A stretch of 8,954 bases of DNA from an uncultured Collinsella sp. (GCA_900754275.1 CAAECF010000091.1:1-8954); one strand, 5' to 3'. Shown: positions 1-4,841, numbered from the stretch's first letter. A program made the numbers and translations. Notes: generated by a model not told the origin, from the sequence alone.

Positions 1-294
1 CCATTTCAAATGGTTCGATGTCTGCCCGGATGCGACACTGAATGTGTCCATCCTCGCAGTATCCGGTTCTCAAGGTGCACGCCTGGCGGCTGATCCGGTC
101 CGACCGGGCCGCGCGGCAAGGAGATATATTGCCAGACCGCGAAGCCCTGTGGGTCGTCAATTCCACTCTTCACAAGTCCTACACAACATATCGCTTTCTA
201 TAGCTAATAGAAAGACTGGTGCGGATCTTCCGCACGTATCAGATGATGACCCTTTGGTTTAGAAATATATAGAGATCGGTCACCTGTAAGTGTC
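1..294 (-). promoter_or_regulatory. Structured non-coding stretch, possible rRNA operon leader running off the left edge
   Basis: No frame here looks like a gene. The stretch is crowded with inverted repeats: 1-13 (CCATTT/AAATGG), 28-53 (10-bp stem with one bulge), 95-107 (CCGGTC/GACCGG), 113-140 (GGCAA/TTGCC inside GCGG/CCGC), 194-214 (CTTTCTAT/ATAGAAAG) and 219-235 (GTGCGGA/TCCGCAC). On the minus strand 65-75 reads CCTTGAGAACC, followed by GGATACTG; a TTGAGAAC element with a similar trailing sequence is a known feature of actinobacterial 16S leaders and 16S-23S spacers (boxA region). There is no 16S 3' end, such as GGATCACCTCC, between the rplT terminator and this element, so a leader fits better than a spacer. 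The inference is that an rRNA operon begins beyond position 1 on the minus strand. It could instead be another structured leader. Confidence 0.4.
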
Positions 295-322
295 TATCTA
301 CCCGCGCTTTTAGCAATGTAAA
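295..322 (-). promoter_or_regulatory. Candidate promoter directing transcription off the left edge
   Basis: Just past the rplT terminator the minus strand has TTTACA (317-322, 5 of 6 to the -35 consensus), 16 nt, then TAGATA (295-300, a poor -10 box). Its place between a strong terminator and the structured segment is what makes it plausible. A TATATATT run at about 264-272 is a rival -10 element with no well-spaced -35. No dominant rRNA-type promoter is obvious. Confidence 0.3.
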
Positions 323-334
323 CCGCGCTTCAGA

Positions 335-371
335 TAAAAAGAGGGAGCGCCGCGCACAACGCGACACTCCC
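335..371 (-). terminator. Rho-independent terminator of infC-rpmI-rplT
   Basis: On the minus strand the arms at 360-371 and 343-354 form a 12-bp stem (GGGAGUGUCGCG with CGCGGCGCUCCC) with two U.G wobbles and no mismatch, a 5-nt loop at 355-359, and a tail UCUUUUUAUC. It begins about 20 nt after the rplT stop codon, so it ends the operon. The wobbles make the minus-strand RNA the intended one. Confidence 0.9.
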
Positions 372-392
372 CTAGCGATTCAAGAGAATCTA

Positions 393-752
393 TTAGGCCT
401 CGAGAGCCTTCTTGGCAATGGCAGCCAGCTCGTTGAAGGACTCGATGTCCTCGTAAGCCATCTGAGCCAGGACCTTGCGGTCGAGCTCGATGCCGGCAAC
501 CTTCAGGCCGTGCATGAACTGAGAGTAAGAGATGTCGTTCAGGCGAGCAGCAGCGTTGATACGGGTGATCCAGAGAGAACGGATCTCGCGCTTCTTGTTG
601 CGGCGATCACGATACTGATACTGCAGGGAGTGCTGGACCTGCTCTTTAGCATGCTTGTAAGTACGCGAAGCGGCACCGTAGTAACCCTTCGCACGGTGCA
701 TAACGGTACGGCGCTTCTTCTTGGCGGCAACAGCGCGCTTAATACGTGCCAT
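393..752 (-). CDS. rplT: 50S ribosomal protein L20
   Basis: The 119-residue basic protein opens MARIKRAVAAKKKRR and continues with the L20 signature around GYYGAASRTY (about 23-33) and the YRDRRNKKR..RSLWITRINAAAR block (about 47-70), ending with the C-terminal helical part (MAYEDIESFNELAAIAKKALEA). Length matches the family (about 117-120). L20 binds 23S rRNA early and is essential for 50S assembly; in E. coli and Bacillus it also represses its own operon by binding an mRNA site resembling its rRNA site. The ATG at 750-752 has AGGAG at 763-767, ten nt upstream. It is the last gene of infC-rpmI-rplT, 46 nt after rpmI, and is followed by a strong terminator. Identity is effectively certain; self-regulation here is an inference supported by the infC attenuator. 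Confidence 0.98.
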   Translation of the reverse strand: MARIKRAVAAKKKRRTVMHRAKGYYGAASRTYKHAKEQVQHSLQYQYRDRRNKKREIRSLWITRINAAARLNDISYSQFMHGLKVAGIELDRKVLAQMAYEDIESFNELAAIAKKALEA

Positions 753-798
753 GTTCTATCAACTCCTAGACGGTAAAACGAAAAACGGGAACGCGAAC

Positions 799-990
799 TT
801 AGGCGAGACGCGACTTGATGACCTTGCGGTCGGCAGCGGCGATCTCGGTCTCCTGACGGAAGCCACGCTTACGCTTGGTGGACTTCTTGCTCAGGATGTG
901 GCTCTTGAAAGCCTTGGCGCGCATAAGCTTGCCGGTACCAGTCTTGCGGAAACGCTTCTTGGTGCCGCTGTGGGACTTCATCTTAGGCAT
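799..990 (-). CDS. rpmI: 50S ribosomal protein L35
   Basis: The 63-residue, very lysine/arginine-rich protein has the L35 signature [21 protein letters not shown] at its start and the conserved [13 protein letters not shown] block (about 35-47). Length is typical (about 64). L35 is a small structural protein of the large subunit. The ATG at 988-990 has GGAG at 997-1000, six nt upstream. It lies 32 nt after the infC stop and 46 nt before the rplT start, in the standard bacterial order infC-rpmI-rplT, so the three are almost certainly one transcript. In well-studied bacteria rpmI translation is coupled to L20 control of the operon; nothing in the short spacers shows a separate promoter or terminator. 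Confidence 0.98.
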   Translation of the reverse strand: MPKMKSHSGTKKRFRKTGTGKLMRAKAFKSHILSKKSTKRKRGFRQETEIAAADRKVIKSRLA

Positions 991-1022
991 GAAATACTCC
1001 TTAATCGGTTACAGAACACTAG

Positions 1023-1577
1023 TTACTTGCTATCGCTTGCCGCTTTATCCTCATCGAAGGCGCCCTTAATCGGGGCGAGCAGCATAAGCATGTTACGGCC
1101 TTCCATCTTAGGCTTGGACTCGACCGTAGCGTAAGGCTTGAGATCCTCGGCGAGACGCTCGAGAACGTTAAGGCCCTGCTCCGGGTGAGCCATCTCACGG
1201 CCGCGGAACATGATGGTGATCTTAACGCGTGCGCCCTTCTTGAGGAAACGCAGAACGTGGCCCTTCTTGGTCTCGTAGTCGCCAACGTCGATCTTGGGTC
1301 GGAACTTCATTTCCTTGACCTCGACCTTGGACTGGTTCTTACGAGCAGCCTTGGCCTTCATGGCCTGCTGGTACTTGAACTTACCGTAGTCCATGACCTT
1401 GCAGACCGGCGGCTCCGCGTTGGGAGCGATCTCGACCAGGTCGAGACCCTGATCGTCGGCGACGCGCTGGGCATCGCGGATGGCGAACAGGCCGAGCTGA
1501 GAGCCATCGACGCCAATCAAACGACACGAAGATGCAGTGATCTCGTCGTTGATGCGGGTGTCATCAGACTTAGCTAT
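1023..1577 (-). CDS. infC: Translation initiation factor IF-3, probable ATA start codon
   Basis: IF3 binds the 30S subunit, blocks premature 50S joining and checks initiator tRNA and start codon. From the proposed start the protein is 184 residues: N-domain with TRINDEI, the linker-proximal block DLVEIAPNAEPPVCKVMDYGKF (about 47-68), and a C-domain with KEMKFRPKIDVGDYETK, FRGREMAH and LMLLAPIKG. About 13 acidic residues extend past the usual AP-KK end. The first in-frame ATG (1590-1592) has no SD before it; its own G begins GGAGG (1586-1590). That SD lies 8 nt before an in-frame ATA at 1575-1577, so ATA is the better start. The frame is closed by TGA at 1593-1595, directly upstream of the ATG. 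infC uses AUU/AUC-type starts in other bacteria, which makes IF3 limit its own translation. The family call is certain; the start is an inference. The ATG alternative would add five residues. Confidence 0.95.
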   Translation of the reverse strand: MAKSDDTRINDEITASSCRLIGVDGSQLGLFAIRDAQRVADDQGLDLVEIAPNAEPPVCKVMDYGKFKYQQAMKAKAARKNQSKVEVKEMKFRPKIDVGDYETKKGHVLRFLKKGARVKITIMFRGREMAHPEQGLNVLERLAEDLKPYATVESKPKMEGRNMLMLLAPIKGAFDEDKAASDSK

Positions 1578-1582
1578 TTTCC

Positions 1583-1639
1583 CTACCTCCATTCATAAAA
1601 AAATAACCCGGCGCTTCTCAGCAACCAGGTCGTACACAT
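1583..1639 (-). CDS. Candidate 18-codon leader peptide frame in the infC 5' UTR
   Basis: An ATG at 1637-1639 opens an 18-codon frame (MCTTWLLRSAGLFFYEWR) ending at TAG 1583-1585. A GAGG motif at 1646-1649 sits six nt upstream of the ATG, but it lies in the 3' arm of a perfect 7-bp hairpin (1643-1661). The frame covers the whole attenuator hairpin and U-tract, and its stop lies between the infC SD and the ATA start, so a ribosome translating it would melt the terminator and end at the infC initiation site. The frame differs from that of infC. The peptide has no run of one regulatory amino acid. It may be chance, as short frames are common. Confidence 0.25.
   Translation of the reverse strand: MCTTWLLRSAGLFFYEWR
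1597..1631 (-). terminator. Attenuator-type terminator directly upstream of infC
   Basis: On the minus strand, the 5' arm (GACCUGGU then GCU, one bulged U, 1620-1631) pairs with AGC then GCCGGGUU (1605-1614 plus 1615), giving about eleven pairs including G.U wobbles, followed by A and seven U residues (1597-1603). The run ends only seven nt before the infC SD (1586-1590). A full terminator here, between promoter and first gene, is the hallmark of transcription attenuation; Bacillus infC-rpmI-rplT is controlled this way by L20. Confidence 0.75.
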
Positions 1640-1753
1640 AGACTTCCTCGATTTGAGGAAGGGAATCTAAGTTGTATGACCAGTCAGCTGCTCATTGGCG
1701 CCAAAAGGTGGGAACCCTCAGGTTCCTCTTTAGGGCATTGCGGGAACAACGCC
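1632..1753 (-). promoter_or_regulatory. infC mRNA leader with stem-loops and a possible antiterminator
   Basis: Between the candidate promoter and the attenuator, the minus-strand RNA can form GGAACC-loop-GGUUCC (1711-1726) and CUUCCUC-loop-GAGGAAG (1643-1661). A perfect palindrome TTGGCGCCAA lies at 1695-1704. Its segment UUGGCGC (1698-1704) could pair with GCGCCGG (1608-1614) of the terminator 3' arm, five Watson-Crick and two G.U pairs, which would prevent the terminator. This is the geometry of an antiterminator. No match to a named riboswitch was recognised. An L20-binding leader is the obvious hypothesis by analogy with Bacillus, but the L20 binding site itself was not identified. Confidence 0.5.
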
Positions 1754-1759
1754 TTGCGA

Positions 1760-1788
1760 ATAATAACACGTACAGCGCGTTATCACAT
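1760..1788 (-). promoter_or_regulatory. Candidate promoter for infC-rpmI-rplT
   Basis: The minus strand carries ATGTGA (1783-1788), 17 nt, and TATTAT (1760-1765), with TG at 1767-1768 giving an extended -10. Transcription would begin near 1753, leaving a leader of about 160 nt. It sits just after the second of two tandem terminators, so infC would be insulated from the tRNA gene. An imperfect 8-5-8 inverted repeat, ATAACACG/CGCGTTAT at 1763-1783, spans the -10 box and spacer. Confidence 0.45.
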
Positions 1789-1798
1789 TACGTACACG

Positions 1799-1820
1799 AA
1801 AAAGGGACCTTGACCCCCTT
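1799..1820 (-). terminator. Second, weaker terminator (copy A)
   Basis: The minus strand reads AAGGGGG, a short loop and GGUCCCUUUUU; AAGGG pairs with CCCUU and is followed by a U-run at 1799-1803. The stem is shorter than in the original copy at 1982-2004. It lies 10 nt before the candidate infC -35 box and would stop read-through from the tRNA gene. Confidence 0.6.
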
Positions 1821-1839
1821 GAACGCTCGCTTGCATGTA

Positions 1840-1862
1840 TGGTGCTCGAGGCGAGACTCGAA
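1840..1862 (-). pseudogene. tRNA-Leu 3' fragment
   Basis: Twenty-three nt equal to the T-loop, half the T-stem, the 3' acceptor strand and CCA of the intact tRNA-Leu, except one change in the acceptor strand (CTCGAGC instead of CTCGGGC). Sequence beyond 1862 is unrelated to a tRNA, so it cannot fold as one. Confidence 0.85.
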
Positions 1863-1977
1863 GGGCCTTCGCTTCGCGAAGCCCCGGGCTTCGGGCGCGT
1901 GGCGCCCTCGCCACGCTCCGCTACAAACAGGCCACAGGCCTGTTTGCTTAACGCTTCGCGCGCTCACGCGAGTTCGG
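1863..1977. repeat. Palindrome cluster between the two tRNA tails
   Basis: About 115 bp of GC-rich DNA with no gene, holding four consecutive palindromes: GCTTCGCGAAGC (1871-1882), GAAGCCC/GGGCTTC with a 1-nt loop (1878-1892, overlapping the first), GGGCGC/GCGCCC with a 3-nt loop (1893-1907), and a perfect 10-bp stem CAAACAGGCC/GGCCTGTTTG with a 3-nt loop (1924-1946). The first two are alternatives. None is followed by a U-run, so terminators are unlikely. They resemble extragenic palindromic repeats, but copy number elsewhere cannot be judged. Confidence 0.7.
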
Positions 1978-2046
1978 CACGAAAAAGGGGGCCGCAACCC
2001 CCTTGAACGCTCACTTGCATGTATGGTGCCCGAGGCGAGACTCGAA
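1978..2046 (-). repeat. Direct repeat copy B: tail of the intact tRNA-Leu plus terminator
   Basis: This is the original counterpart of 1795-1862, containing the 3' 23 nt of the functional tRNA (2024-2046) and the terminator at 1982-2004. Confidence 0.9.
1982..2004 (-). terminator. Rho-independent terminator of tRNA-Leu
   Basis: The minus strand reads AAGGGGG, a six-nt loop, CCCCCUU and then UUU, a 7-bp perfect stem with a five-U tail (1982-1986). It starts about 20 nt after the tRNA CCA end. Confidence 0.85.
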
Positions 2047-2110
2047 CTCGCACGTTGTTGCCAACGGTGGATTTTGAGTCCACTGCGTCTGCCAATTCCG
2101 CCACTCGGGC
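2024..2110 (-). tRNA. tRNA-Leu (anticodon CAA), CCA encoded
   Basis: The minus-strand molecule has acceptor arms GCCCGAG/CTCGGGC, D-arm with GGC near AATTGGCAGAC, anticodon stem GTGGA/TCCAC around loop CTCAAAA (anticodon CAA, reading UUG), a long variable arm (CGTTGGCAACAACG) as expected of class II leucine tRNAs, and T-arm GCGAG-TTCGAGT-CTCGC. Discriminator A and CCA are encoded at 2024-2027. It lies 39 nt after the transglutaminase-like gene with no terminator between, so it may be transcribed by read-through; minus-strand TGTGATAAA at about 2128-2136 is a possible extended -10 of its own. Confidence 0.97.
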
Positions 2111-2149
2111 ACGCAATGCGTGAGTTAGTTTATCACAGCTTTCTACCGA

Positions 2150-3583
2150 TTAGTCCGAAAATGGAACTTCGAGCATTTCGATGAGTTCGACCGTGCGGAG
2201 CATCTCGCGCCGACGGCATCCGCGACCGTCGACCGAAGCCTCACCCATCTGGTTATCGTAAGGGTCCTCGCGCATGCCGTCGAAAGAGGGCTCAAACTCT
2301 GCCTGGAATCGATTGTTGGCCACCATACGCCACGGGTCGAGATTGCCAAAGTAGTGACGGCGGCGCCACTCCTCCCCCATCCTGCGAGCAGAAGATCCAA
2401 ATGACACGTCGGCGTTGAGCCATCCGGTCTGCGGCGTATAGAACTCTGCCCAGTCGTGCGACCCCACCGAATCGGGCGCAACATACAGGCCGCTCTGCCA
2501 ACGGGCAGGCACGCCCGCGATACGGCACATGGTGATAAACGTGAGCGCCATAACGCCGCAATCGCCGCGGAGCGAATGCGCGCAGTCATCGGCAATAGAT
2601 CCCAAAAGCAAGTACGGCGGCTGATAGCGATAGTCGATGTACTGCGTCAGGTAATCATAGATAGCACGGGCGCGATCGAGCGGATCCTCGAGCCCGTCAA
2701 TGACACGGGCTGTCAGCTGCTGTAGATACGGCGTGAATGCAATGTGCGGACGGTCCTCGGAGGTGTCCACGGGCAGTGGCGTGTCCATGCAAGGATGCAC
2801 CGGAAGCGCACCCCCATAGACATCACGATAAGCGGCATCAATTTGATAGCGATAGGTCACCGAGAATGAGCGCTCACTCGAAGAAGACCACGAGGCGGTA
2901 CGCGCCGAAGCATTCGCGGGGGCAACAGCACCCTCCGGCGTCACATCGAGAACCTCGATATGAGACTGTTGACGACAGGCGGCGGCAACGGGTAGCCACG
3001 CGCGAACGGTCTCCCCTTCCAGAGCGCCGGGGACAGACACGGACGCTTTAAGCGTAATGACGCGAGCCAATCCGTTTTGTGACTCCATCTCCTTGAGCAT
3101 CTCGTTGCGCAGTGCTATTCCGTCCGTAGAATCGGGCCGCATGCCGGGAACCTCTTTGGGATATACGCGAAGCGAATCGAGGAAGTTGTCGAGAACGAAC
3201 AGTTCGCCATCGATAAAGCGCCAGTCAATACGCTTACGATTAATCAGGTCATCAAACTGCTCTTCGGTAAACTCTGGCCACTCCTCGCGAATCATCGCAA
3301 TAGCCTGGTCGCGCGACACCGAAAAATGAAGCGGCGTCTCGAGCATGCGATACCGCTCGGCACGAACACAAGCAGCCAGCGAAGGCTCGGAGTTCTGCTC
3401 CAAAAGGCGATCGCAGGCAGCAACAGCCTGCGTCAAATACCCGGCATCCATAAGACGAAGAATCTCGGGCGGCAGTCCAACATCGAGATGACGAAAGTCA
3501 TCACAGCAAACATCAGCAGAGCAACCAACTGGACCCTCGTCAATAACCTTCCCATCCGAAGGCAGCACATTAATAACAGCCAT
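2150..3583 (-). CDS. Transglutaminase-like (papain-fold) domain protein, cytoplasmic, function unknown
   Basis: The protein has 477 residues from the ATG at 3581-3583, chosen because GGAG (3591-3594) lies seven nt upstream; the longer GTG start at 3601 would bury that site. Residues about 275-400 carry a transglutaminase-like core with a full Cys-His-Asp triad: C342 in SLRGDCGVMALTF, H376 in GSHDWAEFY and D392 in WLNADVSFG. Residues about 170-250 (LKASVSVPG..VRAWLPVA, then SFSVTYRYQI) look like the beta-sandwich that often precedes this core. Residues 1-165 form an acidic, helical-looking part I cannot assign. No signal peptide or membrane segment is seen, unlike many secreted relatives. Such bacterial proteins are usually thought to be cysteine proteases or amidases rather than cross-linking enzymes; substrate unknown. 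It stands alone with its own promoter, between fba and tRNA-Leu. Confidence 0.85.
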   Translation of the reverse strand: MAVINVLPSDGKVIDEGPVGCSADVCCDDFRHLDVGLPPEILRLMDAGYLTQAVAACDRLLEQNSEPSLAACVRAERYRMLETPLHFSVSRDQAIAMIREEWPEFTEEQFDDLINRKRIDWRFIDGELFVLDNFLDSLRVYPKEVPGMRPDSTDGIALRNEMLKEMESQNGLARVITLKASVSVPGALEGETVRAWLPVAAACRQQSHIEVLDVTPEGAVAPANASARTASWSSSSERSFSVTYRYQIDAAYRDVYGGALPVHPCMDTPLPVDTSEDRPHIAFTPYLQQLTARVIDGLEDPLDRARAIYDYLTQYIDYRYQPPYLLLGSIADDCAHSLRGDCGVMALTFITMCRIAGVPARWQSGLYVAPDSVGSHDWAEFYTPQTGWLNADVSFGSSARRMGEEWRRRHYFGNLDPWRMVANNRFQAEFEPSFDGMREDPYDNQMGEASVDGRGCRRREMLRTVELIEMLEVPFSD

Positions 3584-3618
3584 ACCAAAACTCCAAGTCA
3601 CTAGAACGCTTGAAGCCC

Positions 3619-3647
3619 ATTGTAGCGAGATAAAAAGAAAGCCCCAA
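3619..3647 (-). promoter_or_regulatory. Candidate promoter of the transglutaminase-like gene
   Basis: On the minus strand TTGGGG (3642-3647), 17 nt, then TACAAT (3619-3624, 5 of 6 to the -10 consensus). Transcription would start near 3612, giving a 5' UTR of about 28 nt ahead of the ATG at 3583. Confidence 0.5.
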
Positions 3648-3656
3648 CAAGGGAGC
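3632..3656 (-). terminator. Weak terminator-like hairpin with good U-tract
   Basis: Minus-strand GC-(U)-CCC, loop UUGUU, GGGGC followed by UUUCUUUUU (3632-3640). The stem is only five pairs with a bulge, so it may be a late terminator for fba or just the T-rich promoter spacer it overlaps. Confidence 0.3.
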
Positions 3657-3692
3657 CATCAACACCGCTGAACGGTAACCATATAACTAAAA

Positions 3693-3778
3693 TCAGACCA
3701 GTAACCCTGTAGCAAGTTAACAAAGGAGGCCCCGTTTCCCCGGAGCTGATTCCGTCGCGCGACTTCTGGCAAAGCCAG
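3693..3778. repeat. Intergenic repeat, half copy
   Basis: This 86-bp segment matches 3792-3875 in order: TCAGAC, GTAACCCTG, a GTTAA block, AAGGAGGCCCCGT/AAGGAAGCCCCGT, CCCCGGAGCTG, GCGCGACTTCTGGCAAAGCCAG. It ends at the small hairpin CTGGC-AAA-GCCAG and lacks the right arm found in the other copy. No coding frame. Confidence 0.8.
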
Positions 3779-3791
3779 TAGCCATCTTAAT

Positions 3792-3914
3792 TCAGACTCG
3801 TAACCCTGCGGCGTTAAACGAAGGAAGCCCCGTCCCCCGGAGCTGTTTTCTTGGCGCGACTTCTGGCAAAGCCAGGTGAGCGCAAAGGAAACAGTGTAGG
3901 GGGACGGGGCTTCC
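3792..3914. repeat. Intergenic repeat, full copy with 92-nt hairpin downstream of fba
   Basis: The second copy of the repeat extends into a right arm. From 3823 to 3914 it folds almost entirely on itself: a perfect 16-bp outer stem (3823-3838 with 3899-3914), a 15-position middle stem (CTGTTTTCTTGGCGC with GCGCAAAGGAAACAG; one G.U and one mismatch on the plus strand, two mismatches on the minus strand) and an inner CTGGC-AAA-GCCAG (3863-3875). It begins about 20 nt after the fba stop. In the fba direction the outer stem is followed by UUCGUUUAAC, a poor U-run, so it may act as terminator or 3' mRNA stabiliser, or be a mobile palindromic element. Confidence 0.75.
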
Positions 3915-3934
3915 GGCGGGAAGTTTAGCGACGC

Positions 3935-4801
3935 TTACGCCTTGTTGACGGAGCCAAACTCCTCCATGAGCTCCTTGGTGCGGGCAACGATGTTGTCGCG
4001 ACCAGGCTTGAGGAGCTTGCGGGGGTCAAAGCCCTTGCCCTGCTGATCCTTGCCAGCCTCGATGTACTCGCGGACGCCCTTGGCGAAGACGAGCTGCAGG
4101 TCGGTGTTGACGTTGATCTTGGAGATGCCCAGGGAGATGGCCTTCTTGATCTGATCCTCGGGGATGCCGGTGCCACCGTGCAGGACGAGGGGCAGGTCGC
4201 CGGTCTGGGCCTTGATCTCGCCCAGACGCTCGAAGGAAAGGCCAGCCCAGTCGGCGGGGTACACGCCGTGGATGTTGCCGATACCGCAGGCGAGGAAGTC
4301 GACGCCCAGGTCAGCGATCTGCTTGCACTCAGCAGGATCAGCGAGCTCGCCGCTGGAGGTCACGCCGTCCTCGGTGCCGCCGATGCCGCCGACCTCGGCC
4401 TCGATGGACATGCCCTTGGAGTGGGCAAGCTCAACGAGCTCCTTGGTGCGGTCGAGGTTAAGCTGGAAGGTCTCCTCGTGAGAGCCGTCATACATGATGG
4501 ACGTGAAGCCGGCCTCGATGCACTTGAAGCAGTCCTCGTAAGAACCGTGATCGAGGTGAAGGGCGACGGGAACGGTAACGCCCGTGGCCTCGACGGCAGC
4601 CTTGACCATGTCGGCGCAGACCTTGAAACCGCCCATCCACTTAGCGGCACCAGCGGTGCACTGAAGGATCAGCGGAGACTTGGCCTCCTCGGCGGCCTGG
4701 AGAATAGCCAGGGTCCACTCGAGGTTGTTGGTGTTGAAGGCACCGAGACCGTACTTGCCGGCCTCGGCCTTCTTGAGCATGTCTGCTGCGTTGACGAGCA
4801 T
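3935..4801 (-). CDS. fba: Class II fructose-bisphosphate aldolase
   Basis: Zinc-dependent aldolase interconverting fructose 1,6-bisphosphate with dihydroxyacetone phosphate and glyceraldehyde 3-phosphate, in glycolysis and gluconeogenesis; cytoplasmic. The 288-residue protein matches Bacillus-type class II enzymes (about 285). Visible motifs: NTNNLEW (about 23-29), catalytic/zinc block LHLDHGSYEDC with D84 and H85, YDGSHE (104-109), EAEVGGIGG (134-142), zinc ligand H178 in GIGNIHGVYP, zinc ligand H208 in LVLHGGTGIP, and the substrate-binding block KINVNTDLQ (228-236). The ATG at 4799-4801 has a full AGGAGG (4810-4815), eight nt upstream, so a longer frame opening at 4897 is not used. It has its own promoter and a large hairpin after its stop, so it is probably monocistronic and strongly expressed. 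A tagatose-bisphosphate aldolase is possible by homology, but no sugar-specific genes are nearby. Confidence 0.95.
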   Translation of the reverse strand: MLVNAADMLKKAEAGKYGLGAFNTNNLEWTLAILQAAEEAKSPLILQCTAGAAKWMGGFKVCADMVKAAVEATGVTVPVALHLDHGSYEDCFKCIEAGFTSIMYDGSHEETFQLNLDRTKELVELAHSKGMSIEAEVGGIGGTEDGVTSSGELADPAECKQIADLGVDFLACGIGNIHGVYPADWAGLSFERLGEIKAQTGDLPLVLHGGTGIPEDQIKKAISLGISKINVNTDLQLVFAKGVREYIEAGKDQQGKGFDPRKLLKPGRDNIVARTKELMEEFGSVNKA

Positions 4802-4841
4802 AAAAGAAACCTCCTGTAAGGTTGCTCCGATAACGCCTGAG

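Larger units (their letters stand above)
1795..1862 (-). repeat. Direct repeat copy A: duplicated tRNA-Leu tail plus terminator
   Basis: This 68-bp segment matches 1978-2046 with few differences and one 1-nt indel in the terminator loop. It includes the last 23 nt of tRNA-Leu with CCA, the spacer ATACATGCAAG.GAGCGTTCAAGG and a terminator. The homology starts, reading in tRNA direction, exactly in the T-loop (TTCGAGTC) and stops just beyond the terminator U-run. Offset between copies is 183-184 nt. Confidence 0.9.

Noticed and set aside
81..90. GCCTGGCGGC, similar to the 5' end of bacterial 5S rRNA
   Set aside because: The sequence after it does not continue as 5S rRNA and has no 5S fold.
4..175. 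Minus-strand frame of about 55 codons from a GTG
   Set aside because: Only a weak SD, overlaps the hairpins and the TTGAGAAC element; probably a chance translation of an RNA leader.
44..262. Plus-strand frame of 72 codons, open further to the left edge
   Set aside because: It crosses several hairpins, has no SD, mixed codon use and no recognisable protein family; the region reads better as structured non-coding DNA.
1..334. T-box or other named riboswitch
   Set aside because: No AGGGUGGNACCGCG T-box sequence or other familiar conserved core was found on either strand.
1672..2184. Plus-strand frame of 170 codons
   Set aside because: It runs antisense through the tRNA-Leu gene, both terminators and the palindrome cluster; no SD and no family.
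3584..3601. Longer start of the transglutaminase-like gene at GTG 3601
   Set aside because: It would put the good SD GGAG inside the coding sequence and lacks its own.
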